Source: Clostridium sp. C2-6-12 (GTDB lineage Bacteria > Bacillota > Clostridia > Clostridiales > Clostridiaceae). Taken from it: 59,177 bases of DNA. Positions 43,386-51,974 of this stretch are shown here, in pieces. The notes under the pieces were generated by a model. The model saw nothing but the letters and a program-made list of their open reading frames with translations, ran no database searches and was not told the DNA's origin. A program made the position numbers and the translations under genes. Every line of letters begins with the position of its first letter. Within the stretch, counting starts at the first letter, position 1. The DNA lies in assembly GCF_009928485.1 (NCBI RefSeq), contig NZ_JAABNP010000036.1, positions 1 through 59,177 of the forward strand, read 5' to 3'.

Positions 43386-43543
43386 ACGCTTAACATCATA
43401 AGTATTTGCGCTATTAAGCAAATTTGTGAGGCTACAATTAAAGTTACTATTGGTAATTTGTTTGGAGCTTACAAGGAAAAATGCGGAAGGATGTGGTGTG
43501 TTATGAATATTATATTCACAACTATAGCTCTATGCGGTGTTTG

Positions 43544-43575
43544 CGGGGAGTTAGCTCAATGGTAGAGCATGTGAT
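43544..43575 (+). pseudogene. 5' half of a tRNA gene
   Basis: Acceptor strand GGGGAGT, then TA, D stem GCTC, loop AATGGTA, GAGC and the start of an anticodon stem (TGTGA). It pairs with the 3' half at 43351 over 7 positions (one G-T). No matching anticodon 3' strand follows. A CTCTATGC/GCATAGAG inverted repeat flanks it (about 43528 and 43588). Confidence 0.65.
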
Positions 43576-43680
43576 AAAGTAAGTCAGCATAGAGCCGAAA
43601 TCAAAAAGTTTAGCACCTTTATGGTGCTTTTGTGTTATATACGGTCAATTAATTAAGAGATATTTAGGAGGTATGAATAT

Positions 43681-44283
43681 ATGTGGTTAAATGATTTATT
43701 AGATAATGCAAAAAATGATATTCAAAAGAAGAAAAATAAGATTAAAGAAAAATGTTATGAAATTTCAGATGATTTTGGTGAAGCTGTTGATAATGTTGAG
43801 AATTTAACACATACTGTAAATAATGCAATTAAGGCTAATACGATTGAAGGTAATTTGCATAAAATTAAAGATAGAGCTTCAGTTGGGTATATAGCAAAAC
43901 AATTAATAAATTTACCTTATGAACATAACTTGACTGATGAAGAAATAGAATATTATGATAGTCTTTATGAAACAGGAGAACATTTATATGTATACAGAAG
44001 TTTGTATACACATCACGGTTTGTATTTTGGAAGTGGATATGTAATTCACTATTCAGAAGCGCCAGATAAAAAGTCTATATTTTCCCCTAACAAGGGAGTT
44101 ATAAAAATAGATACAATACCAAAATTTTCAGATGGTTGTAGTATAAAGATAGAAAAATCGCCTAAAGTATATTCAAATGACATTATTATAGAAAGAGCCT
44201 TAGATAGATTAGGAGAAAACAAGTATAAGGTCATTATAAATAACTGTGAACATTTTGTAAGATGGTGTAGAGGTGGCATATAA
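43681..44283 (+). CDS. LRAT-fold (NlpC/P60-like) protein
   Basis: The 200-residue protein has a helical N-terminus (1-75), then an LRAT domain: YTHHGLYFGSGYVIHYSEA (His 111/112 and His 123) and NNCEHFVRWC with the nucleophile C189. This is the circularly permuted papain-like arrangement of lecithin-retinol acyltransferase relatives, which act as acyltransferases, phospholipases or peptidases. The bacterial role is unknown. Ribosome site AGGAGG. Confidence 0.85.
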   Translation: MWLNDLLDNAKNDIQKKKNKIKEKCYEISDDFGEAVDNVENLTHTVNNAIKANTIEGNLHKIKDRASVGYIAKQLINLPYEHNLTDEEIEYYDSLYETGEHLYVYRSLYTHHGLYFGSGYVIHYSEAPDKKSIFSPNKGVIKIDTIPKFSDGCSIKIEKSPKVYSNDIIIERALDRLGENKYKVIINNCEHFVRWCRGGI

Positions 44284-44387
44284 TTATTTTGCATTAATAA
44301 TTTCGTAATATTAACATGGTTGAGCTATTTATATTATAAAGGTGGATTAATTAGTTCATATTATTAATATAAAATATGGAGGATAAA

Positions 44388-44987
44388 ATGAATATAAAGA
44401 CATTAAAATGGTATGGTCCATATAAATTTGATAAGAATACATATGCAGAAGAATTAAATCGAAAACATGAATTTAGTAAACCAGGGGTATATATATGGAC
44501 ATATGAAATTAAGGAAATTCAATATGTACATTATATTGGAATGGTAAAAGGAAAAGAAAACATAAGAACAATAAAAGAAAGATTGAATGATCACTTTAAA
44601 GAATTAGTAAAAGGGAACTCTTGGATTTATGATTTTAGTTGTATTCAAAGGCTTGTATGTAAAATGAATGATGACAAAATAGATTATTTTAATACAAAAG
44701 AATTTAAGGATTATAGAAATAAAAGCAAAGAAGAATTGGGAAGTGAATATTTTGAAAAATTAAATTTTTTTATATGTCCTTTGGAAAATGATTTAAGTGA
44801 TATATCAAATATAGAGAAATATTTAATTTCAAAGGTTGTTGTTGAAGAAGGATTATCTGGAAAAGTATTCTTAATAAATAGTACCTATAATAATTGTAAT
44901 AGTGCTAAAAAATATTTTAATGAAGCCACTAACAGGTATGTTTGTAGATTTCCTGAAAACATTTTGGTTGATAGTTTAAATTGTTGA
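44388..44987 (+). CDS. GIY-YIG nuclease-like protein
   Basis: The 199-residue protein starts at ATG 44388, with GGAGG just upstream; the in-frame ATG 44376 overlaps that site. GVYIW (33-37) and HYIGMV (48-53) form the GIY-YIG pair, followed by ERLNDH with R65 and H69. A Glu in NIEKYLISK may be the metal ligand. Free-standing GIY-YIG proteins of this size occur in phages and defence loci. Confidence 0.7.
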   Translation: MNIKTLKWYGPYKFDKNTYAEELNRKHEFSKPGVYIWTYEIKEIQYVHYIGMVKGKENIRTIKERLNDHFKELVKGNSWIYDFSCIQRLVCKMNDDKIDYFNTKEFKDYRNKSKEELGSEYFEKLNFFICPLENDLSDISNIEKYLISKVVVEEGLSGKVFLINSTYNNCNSAKKYFNEATNRYVCRFPENILVDSLNC

Positions 44988-45150
44988 TTTAGTGGAGATA
45001 TAATTTAAGTATTGAAAGATAAATGGCTAAGTGAATTGTACAATTAGATATAGATTATATTTTGGCTATATAATGTTGACTATCTTCAACGCTTCATCTA
45101 TTGAATAATTAAATTTTAAAATGTTATAATTTACATATAGCTATTAGCAG

Positions 45151-45190
45151 AATAATGCAGATAACTTTTAAAGTGTCTGCATTATTTATT
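45151..45190 (+). terminator. intrinsic terminator
   Basis: AATAATGCAGA (45151-45161) and TCTGCATTATT (45176-45186) are perfect complements with T-rich sequence after. It isolates the recombinase region from upstream genes. Confidence 0.75.
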
Positions 45191-45200
45191 AGGGATTCCC

Positions 45201-45229
45201 AATCTGACAAAAAGACATTTTGTCAGATT
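45201..45229. promoter_or_regulatory. perfect inverted repeat, candidate recombinase core site
   Basis: AATCTGACAAAA and TTTTGTCAGATT are perfect 12-bp arms separated by AGACA. Read as 11-bp arms with a 7-bp spacer, it has the form of a tyrosine-recombinase crossover site. A third half-site, AATCTGACATAA, is at 45283-45294. It is 107 bases upstream of the recombinase start. It could instead be an operator for that gene. Confidence 0.55.
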
Positions 45230-45335
45230 TCAAATGGCTAATTTAAAGGTTTTCAGAGTTTTGAATAAAAAATTAAACTTTGAATCTGACATAATTATAG
45301 AATAACTAACATTGTGTAAGATAAGGGGTGAAGTA

Positions 45336-45902
45336 GTGAATACCGTAAATCCAATTAGAGATAAAAAACAATTAGAAGCAATGAAGAGTTTTTTGAAAGG
45401 AAGAGATACCAGAGATTATTTAATGTTTATGGTAGGGATTTCCAGTGCGTTAAGAATTTCTGATATTCTAAGACTGAAGACAAAAGACATTTGGACAGGG
45501 AAGAAACCACAAGAATTTATAATGCTTAATGAAAAGAAAACAGGTAAAGCTAAAAGATTTCCAATAACTAAAAATTTGAATAAAGCTATAATTCAATTTA
45601 TGAAGGAATATGATTTAGAGCAAGAAGATTATGTATTTCAATCAAGAAAAGGAAATAAAAAACCAATTACGCGTAGTCATGCGGCCTATATAATAAGCAA
45701 TGCGGCCGACTATGTTGGAATTAAAGAACCTATCTCAACGCACTCTATGAGAAAGTCATGGGGTTATTGGGCATACAGGTCAGGTGTCTCATTAGCATTA
45801 ATAATGGAAGCTCTCAATCATAGTAGTATAGCAAATTGTAGGAAGTATTTGGGGATTACTCAGGATGATTTAGATGATGTTTATTTGTCTTTAAATTTAT
45901 AA
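45336..45902 (+). CDS. small tyrosine recombinase
   Basis: The 188-residue protein starts at GTG 45336 after AAGGGGTGAAG; a TTG at 45312 is a less likely start. All catalytic residues are visible: R40 (SALRISDIL), Lys in EKKTGKAKRF (68 or 71), HSMR (H136, R139), H162 (NHSS) and Tyr171 (RKYLGI). It is nearly a catalytic domain alone, with no arm-binding domain. Such compact enzymes act as resolvases or integrases. It lies 19 bases before the ApeA-like gene and about 1.5 kb before tnsA, suggesting a role in the Tn7-like element. Confidence 0.9.
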   Translation: MNTVNPIRDKKQLEAMKSFLKGRDTRDYLMFMVGISSALRISDILRLKTKDIWTGKKPQEFIMLNEKKTGKAKRFPITKNLNKAIIQFMKEYDLEQEDYVFQSRKGNKKPITRSHAAYIISNAADYVGIKEPISTHSMRKSWGYWAYRSGVSLALIMEALNHSSIANCRKYLGITQDDLDDVYLSLNL

Positions 45903-45920
45903 ATTAAGGGGGAAGAAAAT

Positions 45921-47291
45921 TTGGAAAATACGAAAGAATATATAGGATTTTGGTATTTGCCTGATAACAGAGAAAATAAAATCTATGGAACTTTGAATAT
46001 AGATGAAGATAATAAATTAAAATTAAACTTATGTGGAGTATTTGGTGAATTAAAAGAGCAATTTAATTATGAAAAGCTTAAAGTAATAAATGGTTTTACA
46101 AAAGAAGGGGAAAAGATTACTTTATTAAATAGTAATATTGCAGATTTTAAATTTAAAATGCCTGGAATACCAAGTAAGAATTATATGCCTCAGTATATGA
46201 TAATTGGAGAACATTTTAATAGTATTGATGAAATTAAAATTAATTCAGTTAGTTCGAGATATACAGATTTAAGTAAATGGATTAGTATTGCTCCATTTGA
46301 GAGGGATGTACAAGATGAAGAAAAAGAATTTGTCTTAAGGTACAAATTACCAGAGCAAAGAACATATAAATTAAATGATAAAACAGTAAAAATAAGTTTC
46401 AATGCGACTATGGATGGAGACTTATTAAAAGAGTGTACAATTTATCAAAATACATTAATAAATTTTGGAGAGTTGAAAGAAAAGACACTTGATTTAACTT
46501 TAGATTTAATTAATGATTTTTCAGAATTTTTAACTCTATGTATTGGTGAAAAAATTAGTTCATATGATATTCAAGCAATAACTGAAAAAGGTAATAAAAT
46601 TAAAATAATTTGGAATGGTATGTTATTAAAAGAAGATTCAGAAAAAACATTATATAGCATATTAGTTCCATATCCGTTTATTCAAGATAAGTTTCAGGAA
46701 TGTTTAGAAAATTGGTATAAAAAAAATAGACAATTAAAACCTATAATAAATTATGTGGTAGAAGCTTATGAAAAGGTATTTTATATACCAATGTCATTTA
46801 TGAAAATAATACAAGCATTTGAAGCTTTTTCGAGAAGAATGAGGAATAATTGTAAGGTAGATTCAAAAGAACATCAAAATAGAATTGATTATATTATAAA
46901 TAGAATTGACAATGAGGATTATAAAAAGTGGTTAGAAGATAAGTTAAGATATTCTAATGAGCCAAATCTAAATAGCAGAATTAAGGATTTATTTACAGAA
47001 TTAGATTTTATATTAAATATGACTGCAAAGGAGAAAAAAAGTATTGCAAATAAGATAACACTTACAAGAAATTATTTTACTCATTTTGATGAAAATAATA
47101 AAGATAATGCAATGAGTACAAATCAAATATTTTTTATAACCAATTATTTGTTATTAGGGTTAAGAGTTTTAATAATGATGGAATTAGGATTAGAGAGAGA
47201 ATTTATAAAAGCTCAAATAGATAATGTCGGTGAGTTATGGTTTTTAAACAATTTGAAAAAAGAATTTAAATTAAATATTAATGAGAATTAA
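45921..47291 (+). CDS. ApeA-like HEPN anti-phage protein
   Basis: This protein has 456 residues; TTG start at 45921 with AAGGGGG upstream. The N-terminus (GFWYLPDNRENKIYGTL, about 9-25) matches the ApeA N-terminal domain. The C-terminal part is helical and has TRNYFTHFDE with R383 and H388, an Rx4H HEPN ribonuclease motif. ApeA proteins stop phage growth, probably by RNA cleavage on infection. The length is normal, so it should be functional. It is placed between the recombinase and the transposition genes, as a cargo gene would be. Confidence 0.82.
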   Translation: MENTKEYIGFWYLPDNRENKIYGTLNIDEDNKLKLNLCGVFGELKEQFNYEKLKVINGFTKEGEKITLLNSNIADFKFKMPGIPSKNYMPQYMIIGEHFNSIDEIKINSVSSRYTDLSKWISIAPFERDVQDEEKEFVLRYKLPEQRTYKLNDKTVKISFNATMDGDLLKECTIYQNTLINFGELKEKTLDLTLDLINDFSEFLTLCIGEKISSYDIQAITEKGNKIKIIWNGMLLKEDSEKTLYSILVPYPFIQDKFQECLENWYKKNRQLKPIINYVVEAYEKVFYIPMSFMKIIQAFEAFSRRMRNNCKVDSKEHQNRIDYIINRIDNEDYKKWLEDKLRYSNEPNLNSRIKDLFTELDFILNMTAKEKKSIANKITLTRNYFTHFDENNKDNAMSTNQIFFITNYLLLGLRVLIMMELGLEREFIKAQIDNVGELWFLNNLKKEFKLNINEN

Positions 47292-47345
47292 GTAGAGTAG
47301 TAAATAATATTTATAGTTATGAAAAATTGAATAAATAGATTTTAT

Positions 47346-47411
47346 AAAAGGTATTGATTTTAGAACCATTAAAAAAAAGAGTTATGGTTGCCTAAAGTCA
47401 ATACCTTTTTT
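47346..47411 (+). terminator. terminator or attenuator just before tnsA
   Basis: AAAAGGTATTGA (47346-47357) and TCAATACCTTTT (47398-47409) are perfect arms, with an inner AACCAT/ATGGTT pairing, followed by a six-T run. It ends 24 bases before the tnsA ATG, leaving no room for a normal promoter between. Confidence 0.75.
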
Positions 47412-47434
47412 AGATGGAAATGGGGTAAAGTAAG

Positions 47435-48214
47435 ATGAATTATTCAAATAATTTATATAAAAGTAATAATAAAGAATATGTCCCAGGAATAAAGATACAA
47501 GATTTTGCACCAAAAGGTCGTGTATCTCGGATAAAAGGAAAAACAACAAATAGAGTACATCATCTTTTAAGTGATTTAGAAACAAATGTGTTCTATTTAA
47601 TGGATTTTGAAGAAAAAATAACAGATATAAAAGAACATTATCCATTATTAGACTTGCATGAAGTAGTAGATGATTTATCTGATATTAAATTAGAGAAATT
47701 TAAAAATAAAAAGACTGGTGAGGAGTATACTTTTACAACAACATTTGTAATTACGTTAAAAGGAAATGGTGAAGAAAACTATGTAGCTTTATCTGTTAGA
47801 AATGAAACTGAACTATACCGAGATTTACTTTTAGAAAAGCTCGAAGTTGAAAGGCGATATTGGGGTAAGAAGGAGATTAGGTGGTCTATTATTACTAATA
47901 AAGATATTCCTATGACTAAGGTTAATAACATTAAATGGCTCTATTTAGGAGATGTAGACATTAAATATGAAGATGAAGCTTATATTAAGGAAGTTATAGC
48001 AAATAAAATTACTTACAATAAATGTGCTATGAAAGAAATATTAGATAATGTTGATAGAGAACTATCTTTATCTATAGGTACAGCTTTGGTTATGTTTAAA
48101 AGAATGATAATTTCTAATGAAATTATTGTAGATTTATATTCGCCTATTAATATTGAAATTTCAGCAGAAAAATTTACTGTTAATTATCAAGGAGTGAGGA
48201 AAAATGTGCTGTAG
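47435..48214 (+). CDS. tnsA: TnsA-family transposase subunit with substituted active site
   Basis: The 259-residue protein aligns well with Tn7 TnsA: GRVSRIKGKTTNRVHHLLSD, LLLEKLEVERRYW and the following IITNKDIP strand. Tn7 TnsA cuts the 5' ends with E63, D114 and K132. Here Glu is kept (E49, SDLE), but the Asp position in the usual STDF motif is Thr (T103, TTTF), and the Lys position is Arg (R122, LSVRN). The endonuclease is therefore probably inactive, while the C-terminal part that contacts TnsC may still work. It overlaps tnsB by 11 bases. Loss of cleavage in Tn7 TnsA mutants gives replicative cointegrates, so the same may hold here. Confidence 0.9.
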   Translation: MNYSNNLYKSNNKEYVPGIKIQDFAPKGRVSRIKGKTTNRVHHLLSDLETNVFYLMDFEEKITDIKEHYPLLDLHEVVDDLSDIKLEKFKNKKTGEEYTFTTTFVITLKGNGEENYVALSVRNETELYRDLLLEKLEVERRYWGKKEIRWSIITNKDIPMTKVNNIKWLYLGDVDIKYEDEAYIKEVIANKITYNKCAMKEILDNVDRELSLSIGTALVMFKRMIISNEIIVDLYSPINIEISAEKFTVNYQGVRKNVL

Positions 48215-50348
48215 CTTAATGGTAAATAGTTTAATAAAGATAGGTCAAGGTGAAAAAGAAATAGAAAGAGTTTTATGGATTTCAAAGGATATTGATGTAG
48301 CTTTTCTGATAAATATTTTTGATAATTCTTGGCCGCATGAAGCTAAATTATCTGAACTAATTTTACTTATAGATGAAAAGAAGGCTCAATCTATTACAAA
48401 TGAGGTACATTATAGATTGGTTATTGAAAGCGAGCTAAGTGAAAAGAATAGGAATAAACGTGATAAAGCTTTTAATGCAGTCATGGAATTTTATAAGTAT
48501 ATAGGTGAACCAGATATATTTATAACACATGAACGTAATAAGTTTATTAATAAAGTTATAAAAGAATGTGGTATTAGTAGAAGAACTATTGAAGATTATA
48601 TAAAAAGGTACTGGAAGCGAGGTGGAAATCCCAACGTATTATTACCTGATACCCATAGATGTGGAGGAAAAAATAAATCTAAGGTATCAAGTGATGTAAA
48701 AAGAGGAAGACCCAGGTTAAATGATGTGAACAGTGGAATTAATATTGATGAAAACATTAAAAAGATTTTTAAAACGTCTATTAATAAATTTTATAATAAC
48801 CAAAAGAAAAATTCATTAGTAACTGCGTATCATCTAATGCTGAAAGACTATTTTACAGAAAAAGTTATAAATGAAAAAGGAAAAAAAGAATTAGTTTTAA
48901 AGAATAAAGATTCAATACCATCTTTAAATCAATTTAGATATTGGTTTAATAAAGAAAGAGATATAAAGAAAGAAGTTTCGAGCAGATATGGAGCAAGGAT
49001 ATTTTATCAAAAACATAGAGCTGTACTCCATTCAGTTAATGATTTGGTAATCGGACCAGGGATGGAATATCAAATAGACGCAACAGTTGGTGATGTGTAT
49101 TTAATTTCCAGATTTAATAAGGAATGGCTAATTGGCCGTCCAGTAATATATATTGTAATTGATACTTATTCCCGATTGGTGACAGGAGTGAATGTAACAT
49201 TAGAAGGACCTTCATGGGTTGGAGCTATGGGAGCTTTGGCAAATGCCATGACTAATAAGGTTCAATTTTGCAAAGAATATGATATTGAAATAAATAACAG
49301 TGAATGGTCGGCTGAATATATACCTTTTTCTATAATAGGGGATAGAGGAGAAATAGCAGGTTTTAACGCAGATTATTTAGTGAAAAACCTTAATATTAAA
49401 GTTTCCAATACACCGCCCTATTTCCCCCAATGGAAACCTATCGTAGAACAGCAATTCCGCCTTATAAATTTGCAGGTTCGGCCATTGTCCCCAGGAGCGA
49501 TAAATCCAGATTTCCGATTACGTGGTGCAAAAGATTATCGCTACGACAGTGTGCTAAATATTAAGCAATTTACTAAGATTGTTATACTATCAATTCTATA
49601 CCATAACAATAATAATGTTTTGAAAGGTTATAGAAGAGAAAAGGGAATGATAGAAGATGAAATTGAACCAATACCAATAAATATATGGAACTGGGGAATA
49701 AAAAATAAAAGTGGTATGTTAAGAACTGCACCAGAAGAACTGATTAAACTAAGTCTCATGCCAAGAGATAATGCTACAGTTACAGAAAATGGAATACGCT
49801 TTAAGGGCATTTTTTATAGTTCCGTGACAGCAATAAAGAATAGAATTTTCGAGGTAGCTCGTTCAAAGGGGAAGTTTAAGATAAATATAGCATATGATCC
49901 TCGAAATCTCAACGATATTTATTGGATAGATAAAACTGGAACAAAATATGAGAAGTGTTTTCTATTAAAAAAGGACTATAGATATTTAGATAAGACTATT
50001 GAAGAAATTGAATACCTTAGACAAAAAGAACTACTAATGGTGAAAAATATTGAAAGAGATGAAGTAGAAAAAAGAATAAATTTAATGGATGAAATAGAGA
50101 AAGTCGTAAAAGAAGCAACTGAGGAAGCGAAGGGAGTAAAATTAAATGGCTCCAATGTCAAAGGAATAAGAGTTAATAGAGAGGCTGAGAAAATTATAAA
50201 TAGAAATGAAGAAGCTTTTATTATTGGTGATGATGAAATGACAAACACAGGAAAGATTATAGAATATCCACCAATATCAGATTTTGAAGAAGACGATGAT
50301 ATGTCATTGCTAAGGAAAAAGCAAAAGGGGGAAAAGAATAATGAATAA
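48204..50348 (+). CDS. tnsB: TnsB-family DDE transposase
   Basis: The 714-residue transposase joins transposon 3' ends to target DNA. N-terminal helix-turn-helix domains bind the transposon ends. The RNase H-fold core has all catalytic residues: D292 (YQIDATVGD), D380 (IIGDRGE) and E415 (PIVEQQF), with the classic spacing of 35 between the second and third. A beta-barrel domain and a charged tail (about 620-714) that would contact TnsC follow. It overlaps tnsA and tnsC by a few bases, so translation is coupled. It looks fully functional. Confidence 0.95.
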   Translation: MCCSLMVNSLIKIGQGEKEIERVLWISKDIDVAFLINIFDNSWPHEAKLSELILLIDEKKAQSITNEVHYRLVIESELSEKNRNKRDKAFNAVMEFYKYIGEPDIFITHERNKFINKVIKECGISRRTIEDYIKRYWKRGGNPNVLLPDTHRCGGKNKSKVSSDVKRGRPRLNDVNSGINIDENIKKIFKTSINKFYNNQKKNSLVTAYHLMLKDYFTEKVINEKGKKELVLKNKDSIPSLNQFRYWFNKERDIKKEVSSRYGARIFYQKHRAVLHSVNDLVIGPGMEYQIDATVGDVYLISRFNKEWLIGRPVIYIVIDTYSRLVTGVNVTLEGPSWVGAMGALANAMTNKVQFCKEYDIEINNSEWSAEYIPFSIIGDRGEIAGFNADYLVKNLNIKVSNTPPYFPQWKPIVEQQFRLINLQVRPLSPGAINPDFRLRGAKDYRYDSVLNIKQFTKIVILSILYHNNNNVLKGYRREKGMIEDEIEPIPINIWNWGIKNKSGMLRTAPEELIKLSLMPRDNATVTENGIRFKGIFYSSVTAIKNRIFEVARSKGKFKINIAYDPRNLNDIYWIDKTGTKYEKCFLLKKDYRYLDKTIEEIEYLRQKELLMVKNIERDEVEKRINLMDEIEKVVKEATEEAKGVKLNGSNVKGIRVNREAEKIINRNEEAFIIGDDEMTNTGKIIEYPPISDFEEDDDMSLLRKKQKGEKNNE

Positions 50349-51972
50349 TAACTATGCAGTAGAGGCTAATTATAAGGAACAATTAATAGAAGAATATAAA
50401 GGAAATCCTTTTATAGAGGCTCTTCCAGATATATTTGATAAGGCGGATGTTATAAATAAAATTGCATTTTATCCAAAATTTGATGTAAGGGAAAGAGAAT
50501 ATGAAGCTCATATACGTCTGCACCTAATTCAGAGATTGTTTACTTATTTCCAACCTTTACCAATACATTTGGAGCTTGAAAGTAGAATGTCGAGAATTAT
50601 AAGAATGGGATATGCAATGAGAAATCCGCTTACTCCTAAATATGTTGTGGATTTAAACAAAGGATATAAGGATATACTAAATGAACAAATTACTTTAGGT
50701 AATGGAGAGAATTATGTAACAACTTCAAGTGGATTTTCGCTTATAGGAGTTATTGGTATGGGAAAATCTACCATGTTATCAAAGCTGTTAAACACTATGC
50801 CACAAGTGATTTTACATTCAAATTATAGAGGTAAACCCTTTTGTATGACTCAATTAACTTATTTGAAGCTTGATTGTCCATTTGATGGGTCACTTAAAGC
50901 ACTTTGTTTGGAATATTTTTCATGTGTAGATCGAATATTATCAACAAATTACTTTGAAAAATATAGTATGGCAAGACTTTCAGCTAATGCAATGCTTCCG
51001 ATAATAAATCAAATATCAAGAAATATTGGATTGGGGCTACTTGTAGTTGATGAAATACAAAATTTAAGTTTAGCTAAAAGCGGTGGCTCTGAAAAGATGT
51101 TAAACTACTTCGTTTCTATGATTAATCTTTCAATCCCAGTTATTTTGGTTGGGACTCCTAAAGCAATGCCAATTTTACAAGGTGAATTTAGGCAAGCGAG
51201 AAGGGGACAAGGAGATTTTGTGTGGGATAGATTAAAAAAGGACAAGCAATGGGATTTATTAATTGAAGGATTATGGGATTATCAGTGGGTTAGAAATCCA
51301 CAGCCATTAACAAAAGAAATAAGTGATGTTTTGTTCGATGAATGTCAGGGCATAATAGATATTTGCATTAAGCTATTTTTTATGGCTCAGGTAAGAGCTA
51401 TATCTTCAAAGCAAGAGATTATTACGCCTAAATTAATAAGAAAAGTAGCAGATGAAAACTTGAAATTAGTTAGACCTATGCTACAATCATTAAAAAATGG
51501 AGGGAAAGGTTTATCTTTATATAATGATATTATGGTTTTAGATATATCAAATTTCATAAATAATGAACAGAACCAGATTAATCTAAACAGTACAATTGAG
51601 CAATTTAAAAAGGTTAGAGAAGAAAAAAATAATATGCAGAGTTTCGATTTAAAAAAAGAAGTGATAATTAGGCTTTTGGATTTAGGGTTCAAGGAAGAGG
51701 AAATCAATATTTATTTGGATGAAGTCATAAGTTTAGGAGAAACAGATATAAATAAAATTACACGAACAATGTTAGGTTTTCTTATGAAAACAGGTAATAA
51801 CGGTAGTATAGTGAAAAAGAAAACTAAGAAAAGCAAAATCGAGCCTAAAAATATAAATGACATAAGATATATAGCTAAAAAGTGTAAAGAAGAAGAAAAA
51901 TCTATTTATGATGGATTAAAAAATAACAATTATATTAAAGCGTTCGATAGTTTAATAATGGAGGTTGTTTAA
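50341..51972 (+). CDS. tnsC: TnsC-family AAA+ transposition regulator
   Basis: This protein has 543 residues. Walker A GVIGMGKS is at 136-143 and Walker B LLVVDEIQN near 233-241 (D237, E238). TnsC forms ATP-dependent filaments on target DNA chosen by TniQ/TnsD and activates TnsB. The length matches Tn7 TnsC (555), and it has an extended N-terminal region that could bind the target selector and a basic C-terminal tail. Overlap with tnsB is 8 bases; tniQ starts 2 bases after its stop. Confidence 0.95.
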   Translation: MNNNYAVEANYKEQLIEEYKGNPFIEALPDIFDKADVINKIAFYPKFDVREREYEAHIRLHLIQRLFTYFQPLPIHLELESRMSRIIRMGYAMRNPLTPKYVVDLNKGYKDILNEQITLGNGENYVTTSSGFSLIGVIGMGKSTMLSKLLNTMPQVILHSNYRGKPFCMTQLTYLKLDCPFDGSLKALCLEYFSCVDRILSTNYFEKYSMARLSANAMLPIINQISRNIGLGLLVVDEIQNLSLAKSGGSEKMLNYFVSMINLSIPVILVGTPKAMPILQGEFRQARRGQGDFVWDRLKKDKQWDLLIEGLWDYQWVRNPQPLTKEISDVLFDECQGIIDICIKLFFMAQVRAISSKQEIITPKLIRKVADENLKLVRPMLQSLKNGGKGLSLYNDIMVLDISNFINNEQNQINLNSTIEQFKKVREEKNNMQSFDLKKEVIIRLLDLGFKEEEINIYLDEVISLGETDINKITRTMLGFLMKTGNNGSIVKKKTKKSKIEPKNINDIRYIAKKCKEEEKSIYDGLKNNNYIKAFDSLIMEVV

Positions 51973-51974
51973 AT

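Noticed and set aside
43351..43575. Functional permuted tRNA gene
   Set aside because: The acceptor strands match, but the anticodon stem strands do not pair and the T stem has a mismatch.
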